Below, piece after piece: positions 24,912 through 33,153 of a stretch of DNA of 64,000 nt. This DNA comes from Eshraghiella sp051880035 (GTDB taxonomy: Bacteria; Bacillota; Clostridia; Lachnospirales; Lachnospiraceae). Where the stretch lies: contig JBJENE010000017.1 in assembly GCA_051880035.1 (NCBI GenBank), positions 1 to 64,000 on the forward strand. The letters run 5' to 3'. The notes below the pieces were generated by a model, which searched no databases, was not told where the DNA came from, and worked only from the letters and a program-made list of their open reading frames with translations. The position numbers and the translations under genes were made by a program. How positions within the stretch are numbered: the first letter of the stretch is position 1; every line of letters begins with the position of its first letter.

Positions 24912-26000
24912 CTATTCATCAGTTTTTTTTTCTTCAAACGCCTTCAACATCTGCTTAGCGACTGCTACCGAAAGCAATGGTGGAACAGCATTTCCTATCT
25001 CTAGTCGCTTCATTCCATCTGCCCCAAAAAATTGATAATCATCTGGAAAGCTCTGTAATCTTGCGCCTTCCCTAATTGACATAGCTCTCGAATCACGCGG
25101 ATGAATACATCTAGACGATGATGGACAAGCAAAATTTCTTGTAATTGTCGTGGATGGTTTTTCCCACCAAAGTTTTGCATATGTATTTCCATATCCACTC
25201 TTTGGTCTTATTTCTTCAGGTAAGTCATCCTTACTCTGACCATCTTTAAGTGCTTCCATAATTCTTATTAAGTGCTCTCCATTTTTAGGTGCCGAATGCT
25301 CCGTGAGTGTACCTGTTGAGTTTCTTCTTACCCATTTCAAAAAATCATTGTCTGCATCTTTATCGTATACATTACTTGACTGAGAACTCTTTAACACTGG
25401 TAAGTCACCTATTGCATCCTTGAGAGTTACATACGGCTTAAGTCCCTCCCCATGCGTTGCCTCTGGATATTCGTAATTATTTTCATCCAAAAATCCAACA
25501 AGAATTACTCGCTCTCTCTGCTGTGGTACTCCATAATCCACGGCATTAAGCACTTTGTACTTAAGTTTATATCCTAGCTCCTCAAATTCTCTTTGAACAT
25601 TTGCAAACAATTTCCCTTTATCCATACTAAGAATACCTGTAACATTTTCAAAAACAAAAGCCTTTGGTTTAATTACACTAAGAACTCTTTTATATTGCAT
25701 AAACAGGTTTGCTCGTGCATCCATTTGACGCTTTCCCAATGTAGAATAAGACTGACAAGGAGGTCCACCAACTACAATATCTATAACATTATCCCCGATT
25801 GCTTCTTTTATTACTTCTTCTGTCAAATCATTAATATCACAATTTATCATGTTTACATCGGGATAATTTAAGCTATATGCTTTAGAAATATCCTTTTCAA
25901 TTTCGTTTGCCATAATTATTTCAAACTCATCCAGTTGCGAAAATCCGTAACTCAGCCCTCCAACCCCGGCAAATAATTCAACAATTTTATATTTGCTCAC
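24912..26000 (-). CDS. DNA (cytosine-5) methyltransferase M1
   Basis: A 362-residue m5C methyltransferase with all key motifs in order: 'VELFAGVGG' (I), 'GGPPCQSYS' with catalytic Cys (IV), 'FENV' (VI), 'QQRERVILVG' (VIII), a target-recognition region (about 190-300) and 'LEIGNAVPPLL' (X). It starts 12 bp after the M2 stop. It differs clearly from M2, so the pair is not a recent duplication. It protects the host site cut by the neighbouring nuclease. Confidence 0.95.
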   Translation of the reverse strand: MSKYKIVELFAGVGGLSYGFSQLDEFEIIMANEIEKDISKAYSLNYPDVNMINCDINDLTEEVIKEAIGDNVIDIVVGGPPCQSYSTLGKRQMDARANLFMQYKRVLSVIKPKAFVFENVTGILSMDKGKLFANVQREFEELGYKLKYKVLNAVDYGVPQQRERVILVGFLDENNYEYPEATHGEGLKPYVTLKDAIGDLPVLKSSQSSNVYDKDADNDFLKWVRRNSTGTLTEHSAPKNGEHLIRIMEALKDGQSKDDLPEEIRPKSGYGNTYAKLWWEKPSTTITRNFACPSSSRCIHPRDSRAMSIREGARLQSFPDDYQFFGADGMKRLEIGNAVPPLLSVAVAKQMLKAFEEKKTDE

Positions 26001-26012
26001 TTTACTCGCTCC

Positions 26013-26930
26013 TTAATCAAATGTTTTTACAATATTTTGCGCAATCCTATATACAACCGGAACTGCAACTGAGTTTCCAATCTGCTTATATACTTGCTTC
26101 TCATTTGTCTCCGGTAAAATATAATCTTCCGGAAACCCTTGCATTCTTGCACATTCTCGCGGTGTCATTAATCTGACAGAATAATCATCATAGAAAAATG
26201 GAATTCTCTCAAACCTACTACCCATAGCAGCCAAAAGTGTTGGACAAATGCCTTCTCTACTTCTTGACAATCCCCAGTCTGTAAATCTGTAAACCCTATT
26301 TCTCTCAGTCATATATTCCATCATTTTATCCCACATACGATGACCATCCAAATAATATTTATCATCTTGGCGTTCTTTATCATATAAATCAAAGGCAGTT
26401 CTGGTTAACGGAATCATCCCTGGATATTTGAATTTTGCTAAATTCTTTTTGAATCTAAATGCAACAATATATATTCGATTTCTTTGCTGCGGGAGATTAC
26501 CATATTCTTTGACATTCATCACTTGAAAAAGAACATTATATCCCAATTCTTCAAGCATCGCTTTTATTATATTAAATGTATTACCTTCATCATGTTTCAA
26601 TAAATTAGCTACATTCTCTAAAAATACCACTCTAGGCTTAATATCCTTAACAACTCTAACAACTTCAAAAAACAAGTTTCCTCGAGGGTCATCAAAGCCT
26701 TTCAATAATCCGACTGAAGAAAAAGCCTGACAAGGAAATCCTGCTGTTAATATATCAAATTGAGGAATATCCTTTGTTGACACATTTTTTATATCGTCTT
26801 CAACAAGATAATCTTCTCCAAAATTAAGTCTATATGTTTTACACGCATATTTGTCTATCTCATTCGCCCATACAACCTGACATCCGGCCTGCTCAAATGC
26901 TAAATCAATACCCCCAATACCGGCAAACAT
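26013..26930 (-). CDS. DNA (cytosine-5) methyltransferase M2, start uncertain
   Basis: At least 305 residues with m5C motifs 'MFAGIGGIDLAF' (I), 'AGFPCQAFS' (IV), 'FLENV' (VI), 'QQRNRIYIVAF' (VIII) and 'QIGNSVAVPV' (X). The ATG at 26930 lies inside motif I, and the frame continues upstream through KIKVGS, the usual residues before motif I, up to a TAA at 26973-26975. No ATG, GTG or TTG occurs there, but ATA codons at 26955-26957 and 26961-26963 lie 10 and 4 bases after AAGGAGG (26968-26974). An AUA start is plausible. The stop of the 81-residue gene overlaps this region. Confidence 0.9.
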   Translation of the reverse strand: MFAGIGGIDLAFEQAGCQVVWANEIDKYACKTYRLNFGEDYLVEDDIKNVSTKDIPQFDILTAGFPCQAFSSVGLLKGFDDPRGNLFFEVVRVVKDIKPRVVFLENVANLLKHDEGNTFNIIKAMLEELGYNVLFQVMNVKEYGNLPQQRNRIYIVAFRFKKNLAKFKYPGMIPLTRTAFDLYDKERQDDKYYLDGHRMWDKMMEYMTERNRVYRFTDWGLSRSREGICPTLLAAMGSRFERIPFFYDDYSVRLMTPRECARMQGFPEDYILPETNEKQVYKQIGNSVAVPVVYRIAQNIVKTFD

Positions 26931-26959
26931 ACTACCAACTTTAATTTTACTTCCTATAC

Positions 26960-27205
26960 CTATTTCGCCTCCTTATTAACAAATTCCATATAAAGGGTTG
27001 CAGCTCTTTTTAATTGTGATTTGATATATAACGACATTTCATCATATAATTCCATCTCAACTAAAATAGCAACAGTATCATCATCAATAACATCTCTTTC
27101 TGTCAATCTATTTATTCTTTTACATCTAGAAATTACATCATTTGCAGAACGAATTGACATTCTTTTTTCATTCTGCAACCACTGTTTAAAAACAATATAA
27201 TCCAT
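26960..27205 (-). CDS. Small helical protein leading the methylase operon
   Basis: An 81-residue helical, charged protein, not recognised. Residues 1-75 have the four-helix rhythm of a phage-integrase N-terminal (core-binding) domain, 'FKQWLQNEKRMSIRSANDVISRCKRI', without any catalytic part. It is first in an operon with both methyltransferases, and its end carries the ribosome binding site of M2. It may be a specificity accessory or DNA-binding subunit. AAAAGGAG lies 8 bases before ATG 27205. Confidence 0.75.
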   Translation of the reverse strand: MDYIVFKQWLQNEKRMSIRSANDVISRCKRINRLTERDVIDDDTVAILVEMELYDEMSLYIKSQLKRAATLYMEFVNKEAK

Positions 27206-27235
27206 TGCGACACACTCCTTTTCAAAAGCAAATTC

Positions 27236-27265
27236 ATTATACTATGTCAATGCCAATTACGTCAA
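27236..27265 (-). promoter_or_regulatory. Methylase operon promoter among GTCAA repeats
   Basis: On the minus strand TTGACG (27260-27265), 18 bp, TATAAT (27236-27241). GTCAA is repeated at 27246, 27261, 27267 and 27276 on the plus strand, three of them in CGTCAA or TGTCAA form, making overlapping -35-like or operator sequences. Confidence 0.65.
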
Positions 27266-27317
27266 CGTCAATTGTGTCAATGTATATTTAATTCAATTAT
27301 TGCTATAATTCCATTAA

Positions 27318-27346
27318 TTGACACTTATTTTCTGCTATGATATCAT
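27318..27346 (+). promoter_or_regulatory. Sigma-A promoter of the zinc-ribbon gene
   Basis: TTGACA (27318-27323), 17 bp, TATCAT (27341-27346), 32 bp before ATG 27378. Confidence 0.7.
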
Positions 27347-27377
27347 TAATATATATACAAAACGGAGGAATGAATTT

Positions 27378-27779
27378 ATGAATGGACTTTTTCGTATTAA
27401 ATGCCCGCAGTGTGGTAATGTTTTGGACATTAACGGTCCTACACCATGTCCGGGATGCGGTACACAGCTTGCACCATTTGGTGCTTCACTTAAAGTTTAT
27501 CGTATGGGAAGCCCTATCGGTGTTGCAGCAGGATACGGTGTTTACATTAATGACATGCCATGGGGACACATTGCCAACAAGGAGACGGTTACATATACCC
27601 TTCCTTACGGCACATACAATATTCATATGACATGCGGAATGACAAGAAAATGCCAGGATCTCTCAGTTACACTTACACCGGAAGCTCCTGCAGGATTTGT
27701 AAAAGCTCATATTAAGCCGGGCTTCTGGACTAATTGCATAGTAATTGAACCGTCAAATCCGGCTGAAATGCCGGAATAA
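27378..27779 (+). CDS. Zinc-ribbon protein of unknown function
   Basis: A 133-residue soluble protein with an N-terminal zinc ribbon (CPQCG at 10-14, CPGCG at 24-28) and a C-terminal beta-rich part ('YGVYINDMPWGHIANKET') like a small beta-sandwich. The true start is ATG 27378 after CGGAGGAA; a TTG at 27318 is the -35 of the promoter. It is a single-gene unit with its own promoter and terminator. Function unknown. Confidence 0.85.
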   Translation: MNGLFRIKCPQCGNVLDINGPTPCPGCGTQLAPFGASLKVYRMGSPIGVAAGYGVYINDMPWGHIANKETVTYTLPYGTYNIHMTCGMTRKCQDLSVTLTPEAPAGFVKAHIKPGFWTNCIVIEPSNPAEMPE

Positions 27780-27782
27780 TTT

Positions 27783-27836
27783 AAATCCCCGGATTATGCA
27801 GAAAGTTGGTACCTGCATTCTCCGGGGGATTTTTTG
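27783..27836 (+). terminator. Terminator after the zinc-ribbon gene
   Basis: AAATCCCCGGA pairs with TCCGGGGGATT, and inner TGCAG/CTGCA extends the stem; TTTTTT follows. It can also serve the convergent sigma-factor gene. Confidence 0.9.
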
Positions 27837-27838
27837 GC

Positions 27839-29830
27839 TTACTCTATGTAATTAATTGCATATTGGATTGCTTTGTAATAATAAAAGACAAAATCTTCAA
27901 GACGGGCCGGGTCGGAACTCAATGTATATACGAAATTAATTGTCATTACATCATTGTCAAAACACCATTCCGTTAATTCTTTATCCACAGTATCTATATA
28001 CGGACAAATTACGGCAAACTCACCATCTCTGTACCGCTTTCCGTCTCCGTATACCTGACTGAAATCATCTATTACATATATTGTATATTCATTCAGATAT
28101 TTATCAACAAATTCCTTCTGATTATCGGTAAGCTCATCATAGTTACCGTATTTTCCCATGAATTCATCATGTATATCCTCTCCGGTCTGCTCATAAATGA
28201 CTTTTTCAATGCCGGCAATATCTTTATTATTGAGATATCCCATTACCTCCTGCCAGATTCCGTCATACTCTTTATAAGGACTTCCGTCATCTCCCACAAG
28301 AAGGTCTCCGTTCTGTCTGAATAACCTGTTCACGTAATCGACGACAAAATCATCCGAAAAATTACACTTATCAAGGTCAATGTCCTCAAAAAACTCATCA
28401 AGATCAAAATAAAAGTTTCCGTCTTCGTCAGGAAGTGTAATTATAAGTTCAAGTCCGTTTACCATAGGAACATCTGCCATAACACCTTTAAGAAGTGTAA
28501 GTGATTCTTCGTTGCTGCCTAATCTGAGATTTTCAGGAATCGTTTCACCTTTTTCATATCTTGTGCGATACATTGTGTTTAAAGTCAGACCTGAAGGTTT
28601 TGAAAATGTAAAATAAATTTCCAGTGATTCCTCTTCGTCCTCATATGCCTCCTTAAGGCAGTAATCCCAGTACTCTACATCCTCATCCGTAATAATCCAT
28701 TCCGTTCTGCCATAAATTGTTTTAAAAAATTCTTCCGCATATTCATTATCACTTATTTTACCCAGATTAACCACCGCATCGGATTCCGGAACGGACATTT
28801 CAATAATCGTATTCACATCACCTGTTCTGAGTGCTGTTAAATATTCCTCTGACTTTTCCTTAATTTTTATGGCTAGCTCATAGTAGGAAACTTCATCTTC
28901 CTCTGTGCCGTCATCCTGATTTTCTGTATCATCTTCCACATTGTTATCGGTATCCGTCTTCAAAACCGTTTTTGTCTCTTCCGTTTTAACAGGCTTTTCT
29001 TCCATATTATCTTTTTTCCCGGAAATCAGAACTGCTGCCGTAATTCCACCGCCAATTACAATAAGAGCGGCCACGGCTGCGATAATTTTTGCCTTTAAAG
29101 TCTTAAACATTGTTTTTGCTCCTGTCTTTGCCACTGTATTGACAATTTTATTTTCAGCGGTTTTTTCAACTATTCCGGCATAAACACTTTCCGGCTTAAG
29201 GCTTTTTGCACATGCGATAAAAAAAGCCGCAAGGAACGGAACGATTTTTTTGCCTTTGTTCTCTTCTTCACCCTCGCCCGTGTATTTGAGGATTCCTGCT
29301 TTTATTTTTTTCCTCGCTATACTTAGGCGATAGGTTACCGTGCCTTCCGGGCACTCAAGTATACCGGCAATCTCGGATACCGACATATTGTTAAAATAAT
29401 ATAAAACAATTGTCCTGTATAAAACATCCGACAGCTCATTTTTAATTATACCCATTATGATATTTCGCTTTTCCTCATTAAGGATATATTCTTCGGGAAG
29501 AAGTATTTCGCTTTCCTCAGATACAAGCTCTGCCATTTCCTCATCTTCAAGCACAACCGGCGTTTTCTTTTTCAGAAAATCCTTGCACTTGTTAACCGTT
29601 ATCCTGTTAAGCCATGCATTGAATCTGCTCTTATCTTTTAAATCCGGCAATCCTTTAAGGACCGCAATATATACTTCCTGCGAAATATCCGCAGCATCAT
29701 GCTCATTTTTGGTAAATGCCATACAGGTAAAAAAAACAGATTTATAAGTCAGATTATATATTGTCTCAAATGCCTTTTGGTCCCCTTTGGCTGCCAGATT
29801 TACAAGTTCCAAAACATTGTTGTCACTCAT
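27839..29830 (-). CDS. ECF sigma factor fused to a membrane-anchored extracytoplasmic domain
   Basis: A 663-residue protein. Residues 1-95 carry sigma region 2 ('DISQEVYIAVLKGLPDLKDKSRFNAWL') and about 130-185 carry region 4 ('MSVSEIAGILECPEGTVTYRLSIARKKI'). One membrane helix follows at about 250-272, then an acidic linker (280-320) and about 340 residues of outside domain with no motif I know. No separate anti-sigma gene adjoins. The single-chain build suggests that the surface part controls the sigma part, perhaps by proteolysis. Start ATG with AAGGAG upstream. Confidence 0.9.
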   Translation of the reverse strand: MSDNNVLELVNLAAKGDQKAFETIYNLTYKSVFFTCMAFTKNEHDAADISQEVYIAVLKGLPDLKDKSRFNAWLNRITVNKCKDFLKKKTPVVLEDEEMAELVSEESEILLPEEYILNEEKRNIIMGIIKNELSDVLYRTIVLYYFNNMSVSEIAGILECPEGTVTYRLSIARKKIKAGILKYTGEGEEENKGKKIVPFLAAFFIACAKSLKPESVYAGIVEKTAENKIVNTVAKTGAKTMFKTLKAKIIAAVAALIVIGGGITAAVLISGKKDNMEEKPVKTEETKTVLKTDTDNNVEDDTENQDDGTEEDEVSYYELAIKIKEKSEEYLTALRTGDVNTIIEMSVPESDAVVNLGKISDNEYAEEFFKTIYGRTEWIITDEDVEYWDYCLKEAYEDEEESLEIYFTFSKPSGLTLNTMYRTRYEKGETIPENLRLGSNEESLTLLKGVMADVPMVNGLELIITLPDEDGNFYFDLDEFFEDIDLDKCNFSDDFVVDYVNRLFRQNGDLLVGDDGSPYKEYDGIWQEVMGYLNNKDIAGIEKVIYEQTGEDIHDEFMGKYGNYDELTDNQKEFVDKYLNEYTIYVIDDFSQVYGDGKRYRDGEFAVICPYIDTVDKELTEWCFDNDVMTINFVYTLSSDPARLEDFVFYYYKAIQYAINYIE

Positions 29831-29898
29831 GAAATTATGTCTCCTTAGTCGTTAGTAAAATAACCGCTTCATATATTAAGACGATTTATCCGCAAAAA

Positions 29899-31452
29899 TT
29901 ATTGGGTTTTTAAAAAAATTTTTTCCGTAGAAACTTTTTCAATAAAAGTACTGTCATGTTCTACGATTATCATGGTGGGCTTGAATGTAAGAATCAGCTT
30001 TTCAATCTGCATTCTTGAGAAAACATCAATGTAATTAAACGGTTCATCCCATATATACAAATGCGCCCTTTCGCAAAGACTTCCGGCAATGCTTACTTTC
30101 TTTTTCTGTCCTTCGGAGTAATCCTCTATTCTCTTTTCAAACTGTTCCCTGCCAAAATCCAGTTGTCTTAAAACCGCCAGAAAAATGCTGTAATCCAGAT
30201 TATGCTCTTTTGCATAACCCTCAAGAGTTCCCTTTAGATTTTTGGCGCTCTGCGCAACATATGATACTTTCATTCCTTTGCAGACTGAAAGTTCTCCTGC
30301 AAAAATCTCTGCTTTTCCGGCCACATCATCCTCATCCGATTCCTTTGTCTCTGATATGAGCTCATTCATAATCAGCTTTAACAGCGTGGATTTTCCCGAG
30401 CCGTTTCCGCCGCATAAAGCAAGCCTGTCACCGTTTTTAACTTCAAAATCAATATTATCACAGATTGTTCTGCCTTCATACCCGAATGCAAGTTTTCCTG
30501 CACGGATAAGGACATTTTTGTGAAAAGTTTCACAATATAGTTTTAAGTCCCGCACTTCCTCTATGTTTTTAAGAAGTCCTTTTTTCTCATCTATTTCCCT
30601 GTTGATACGGCCTTCAATATCTTTCCGTCTCGCCTGCATCTTTCTTGATTTCTCCCCGATATATGATCTGGTTGATATAAAACGGTCGTGCTCTTTAACC
30701 GGGTCGAATCCTATTTTGGTACTTTCCGCATGATCTGCCCAGGCCTTAACATTTGCCGCAGCAGAGGAAAGTCTGTTAATGTCTCTTTTAAGAGATTCGT
30801 TTTTCTCCGTCTCGTACCGGTCCTGACGCTCCTTGTTTTCATACCAGGATGTAAAATTCCCCTGATAAACTTCTATACTGCATTTATTAATTACAAGAAC
30901 ATGGTCAATGCATGCATCAAGAACATCCCTGTCATGAGATACCAGAATAAATCCTTTTTTACGGCATAAGTATTCCTTAACCGTCTCCTTGCTGTCCGAA
31001 TCCAGATGGTTGGTAGGCTCATCCAGAAGAAGGAACTGATTATCCCCGGCAAAAAGCCAGCCAAGCATAACTCTGGTTCTCTCCCCATAGCTTAATGTCC
31101 TGTACTGCCGGTATAAAATATCCGCATCCATGGAAAGAAGTGTCAATTCCCTGCATACCATCCAGAATTCCCTGTCCGGAAACGCTTCCTCCATAAGTTC
31201 CATAGCGGTAAGCTCTTCCTTATCATACGGAACCGGTACGGGAAAGTACTGAAACCTGACATTTGATTTAATGGTCCCGCTGTACTCGTATTTTCCCATC
31301 AGCAGATTAAAAAAAGTTGTTTTGCCCCTTCCGTTACGGGCTACGAATCCAAGCTTCCAGTCAGTATCAAGATTAAAGCTTGCATTTTCAAAAATATTAT
31401 CACCATGATTGTCATAGGAAAAAGTAAGATTGTTTACCTGTATATTCGCCAT
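29899..31452 (-). CDS. ABC-F ribosomal protection protein, Lsa-like
   Basis: A 517-residue cytoplasmic protein with two ABC domains and no membrane part: first Walker A ARNGRGKTT (about 39), signature 'LSYGERTRVML', Walker B 'LLLDEPTNHLD'; second Walker A GGNGSGKST, signature 'YSEGQKKKVSI', Walker B 'LYIWDEPFNYID'. The opening 'NIFENASFNLDTDWKLGF' matches the Lsa group, which protects ribosomes from lincosamides, pleuromutilins and streptogramin A. ATG 31452 follows AAGGAGG. A leader peptide and terminator lie upstream, which points to antibiotic-induced attenuation. The resistance spectrum is unproven. Confidence 0.92.
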   Translation of the reverse strand: MANIQVNNLTFSYDNHGDNIFENASFNLDTDWKLGFVARNGRGKTTFFNLLMGKYEYSGTIKSNVRFQYFPVPVPYDKEELTAMELMEEAFPDREFWMVCRELTLLSMDADILYRQYRTLSYGERTRVMLGWLFAGDNQFLLLDEPTNHLDSDSKETVKEYLCRKKGFILVSHDRDVLDACIDHVLVINKCSIEVYQGNFTSWYENKERQDRYETEKNESLKRDINRLSSAAANVKAWADHAESTKIGFDPVKEHDRFISTRSYIGEKSRKMQARRKDIEGRINREIDEKKGLLKNIEEVRDLKLYCETFHKNVLIRAGKLAFGYEGRTICDNIDFEVKNGDRLALCGGNGSGKSTLLKLIMNELISETKESDEDDVAGKAEIFAGELSVCKGMKVSYVAQSAKNLKGTLEGYAKEHNLDYSIFLAVLRQLDFGREQFEKRIEDYSEGQKKKVSIAGSLCERAHLYIWDEPFNYIDVFSRMQIEKLILTFKPTMIIVEHDSTFIEKVSTEKIFLKTQ

Positions 31453-31536
31453 ATATGCCTCCTTATCCAACAGTTCCCCAAAAAAGGAGTTCCGGCGTCA
31501 CAGAATATAGAAAATAAGAGAAATTATCTATAAAGC

Positions 31537-31563
31537 AAAAAAACGAGACGATGCCCGTCCCGT
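31537..31563 (-). terminator. Attenuator terminator before the ABC-F gene
   Basis: On the minus strand ACGGGACG pairs with CGTCTCGT (one wobble) around GGCAT, followed by seven Ts. It lies 85 bp before the ABC-F start and after the leader peptide, so it would stop transcription unless prevented. Confidence 0.85.
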
Positions 31564-31592
31564 AAATGTTAAATGACCGCATTATATATAAA

Positions 31593-31601
31593 CATTCTGC
31601 A
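31593..31601 (-). promoter_or_regulatory. Sequence pairing with the leader peptide codons
   Basis: Minus-strand TGCAGAATG here is the exact complement of CATTCTGCA (31678-31686) inside the leader peptide. A stalled ribosome on the peptide would block this pairing and could switch the fold toward antitermination. A further hairpin TCCGATTCATATCGGA lies just upstream. Confidence 0.6.
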
Positions 31602-31672
31602 TAAATCCGATATGAATCGGAACACTCCGGCGACTCAGGGACTGTTCTGTCAGTCTGTGTCTGTTAAGTTAA

Positions 31673-31696
31673 TTATCTGCAGAATGTAATAATCAT
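31673..31696 (-). CDS. Leader peptide MIITFCR (attenuation uORF)
   Basis: A 7-codon ORF ATG-ATT-ATT-ACA-TTC-TGC-AGA-TAA on the minus strand, with a strong GGAGGTG 6 bases upstream. It is the first start in the transcript from the promoter at 31750-31778. Short upstream peptides of this kind control Vga, Msr and Lsa-type ABC-F genes in other Firmicutes by ribosome stalling. Confidence 0.75.
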   Translation of the reverse strand: MIITFCR

Positions 31697-31721
31697 GCTG
31701 TCACCTCCGAATTGCTTATAT

Positions 31722-31744
31722 TTGGCAGACCCGCGTTCTGCCAA
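31722..31744 (-). other. 5'-end stem-loop of the ABC-F leader RNA
   Basis: TTGGCAGA (31722-31729) pairs with TCTGCCAA (31737-31744); with the -10 at 31750-31755, the RNA should start at about this stem. Such 5' stems stabilise leader RNAs. Confidence 0.6.
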
Positions 31745-31749
31745 CATTT

Positions 31750-31778
31750 ATTATAGCACGTCTGCTGCTATAAATCAA
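31750..31778 (-). promoter_or_regulatory. Promoter of the ABC-F leader
   Basis: Minus strand TTGATT (31773-31778), 17 bp, TATAAT (31750-31755). The -35 lies inside the last codons of the upstream NUDIX gene. Confidence 0.75.
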
Positions 31779-32271
31779 CCAGACCTTCTTTCAAAAGTCT
31801 GATAAAAGAGGTGTCCCTTTCAGAGCACACCGCCTGTCCAACTTTTTCATTCGTCCTGACTATTTCTTCAAAAGATGCCCAGACCGGATGAAATCCTTTC
31901 ATAATTTCCGATTCCGTCATTTCGGTTTCAACCGTTTCTTCCCGTGCATCACACAAATAAAAATATGAATGGCATATATATTTTATTCCGGGCGTGAATA
32001 AATCTTCCCGAAGCTCTAAAATTTCACCGATTTCCTTTATTGTCTCAGGCATAACCAAGAGCCCCGTCTCCTCCCGTACCTCGCGAATCAGGGTTTCTTC
32101 ACGGCTCTCCCCATTTTCGACTCCGCCTCCCGGTATTTTGTACTCTCCCGTACCGCTTTGCTGCATCGCAATAAGGCCGTCCCGGATTATAACGGCTCTG
32201 ACTGTATGCTTTTCAAAAACAGGCATTTCATCGGTATAATTTTGTGAATCAAGAGTCAATAATCTTTTCAT
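31768..32271 (-). CDS. NUDIX hydrolase 1
   Basis: A 167-residue hydrolase with a perfect Nudix box from about residue 48: GGGVENGESREETLIREVREETGL pattern, G-x5-E-x7-REVxEExGL (here shown only as key residues G49-E54-REVREE). It cleaves nucleoside diphosphates linked to another group; the substrate is unknown. It differs from NUDIX 2 at 36123, though the box is similar. 21 bp separate it from the DUF554 gene upstream. Confidence 0.92.
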   Translation of the reverse strand: MKRLLTLDSQNYTDEMPVFEKHTVRAVIIRDGLIAMQQSGTGEYKIPGGGVENGESREETLIREVREETGLLVMPETIKEIGEILELREDLFTPGIKYICHSYFYLCDAREETVETEMTESEIMKGFHPVWASFEEIVRTNEKVGQAVCSERDTSFIRLLKEGLVDL

Positions 32272-32292
32272 TGGTCACCATACCTTACCCGG

Positions 32293-33018
32293 TTATATAA
32301 AATATGATATTATTTCCCATGCAATCGGAACAAGCAGAGCCGGGAGAAGATTTCCCACTCTGATTTTTTTATCAAAAATAAGATTAATACCTACACAAAA
32401 AATCAACACAGAACCCACCATTGACAGCTCGTTGACGAGCCTGTCGCTGATAAGAGGTTCGATAAGTACCGCACAAAGTGTAATAAGTCCCTGATATATT
32501 CCCAACGGAACGGCTGAAAAAACAGCTCCGATTCCCGTAGCGGAGGCTATAACCATTACGATAATGAAATCCAGAATTGCTTTGGTAAAAAGCATGGAGT
32601 GGTCTCCCGTAAGTCCGTCCTGAAGCGCCCCCACTATCGCCATTGCCCCGATACATACAACCAGAGTGGCGGCCACAAAGCCCTCCACAAAATTAGAATC
32701 GTTTCCGGCCTTAACTGCCTTCTTTAATCTGTTTCCAAGGCCATCCATTCTTTTCTCAATATTAATAAGTTCTCCGATTATTCCGCCAAATACCAGTGAT
32801 AAAACCAGAAGGAGCGTTCCATCCGTGGAAATACTGTTTCCGTCGATTACAAACATTTTGGAAAGAGCCCCGGCAACGCCGATAAAAATAACGGAAATAC
32901 CGCATGCCTTTGTTAAGGTATCACTTATCCGCTCTTTCAAGCCTCTTTTTATAATCATTCCGATTACACCGCCAAGAATTACGGCAGCGACATTTACTAT
33001 AGTTCCTAAACCTTTCAT
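32293..33018 (-). CDS. DUF554 membrane protein
   Basis: A 241-residue membrane protein with six to seven segments and the DUF554 start 'GTIVNVAAVILGGVIGMIIK'. The family (YdfK/YqgA) is conserved in Firmicutes and of unknown role. It precedes NUDIX 1 on the same strand and is divergent from azlC. Confidence 0.9.
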   Translation of the reverse strand: MKGLGTIVNVAAVILGGVIGMIIKRGLKERISDTLTKACGISVIFIGVAGALSKMFVIDGNSISTDGTLLLVLSLVFGGIIGELINIEKRMDGLGNRLKKAVKAGNDSNFVEGFVAATLVVCIGAMAIVGALQDGLTGDHSMLFTKAILDFIIVMVIASATGIGAVFSAVPLGIYQGLITLCAVLIEPLISDRLVNELSMVGSVLIFCVGINLIFDKKIRVGNLLPALLVPIAWEIISYFI

Positions 33019-33153
33019 CTCTCCGGGCCTCCTGTTCTGATTTTTCTCATATTATAATCTTCTTATTTGAGATACGCAAGCCGTTACGGTAGAAATTTGT
33101 TGTTTTTTATGAAAACCGAGAGTATACTGTTTTTGTTTATCGGAGGTATGAAA

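Noticed and set aside
29899..31452. Housekeeping ABC-F (Uup/EttA type)
   Set aside because: The N-terminal text and the attenuator leader fit the Lsa resistance group better.
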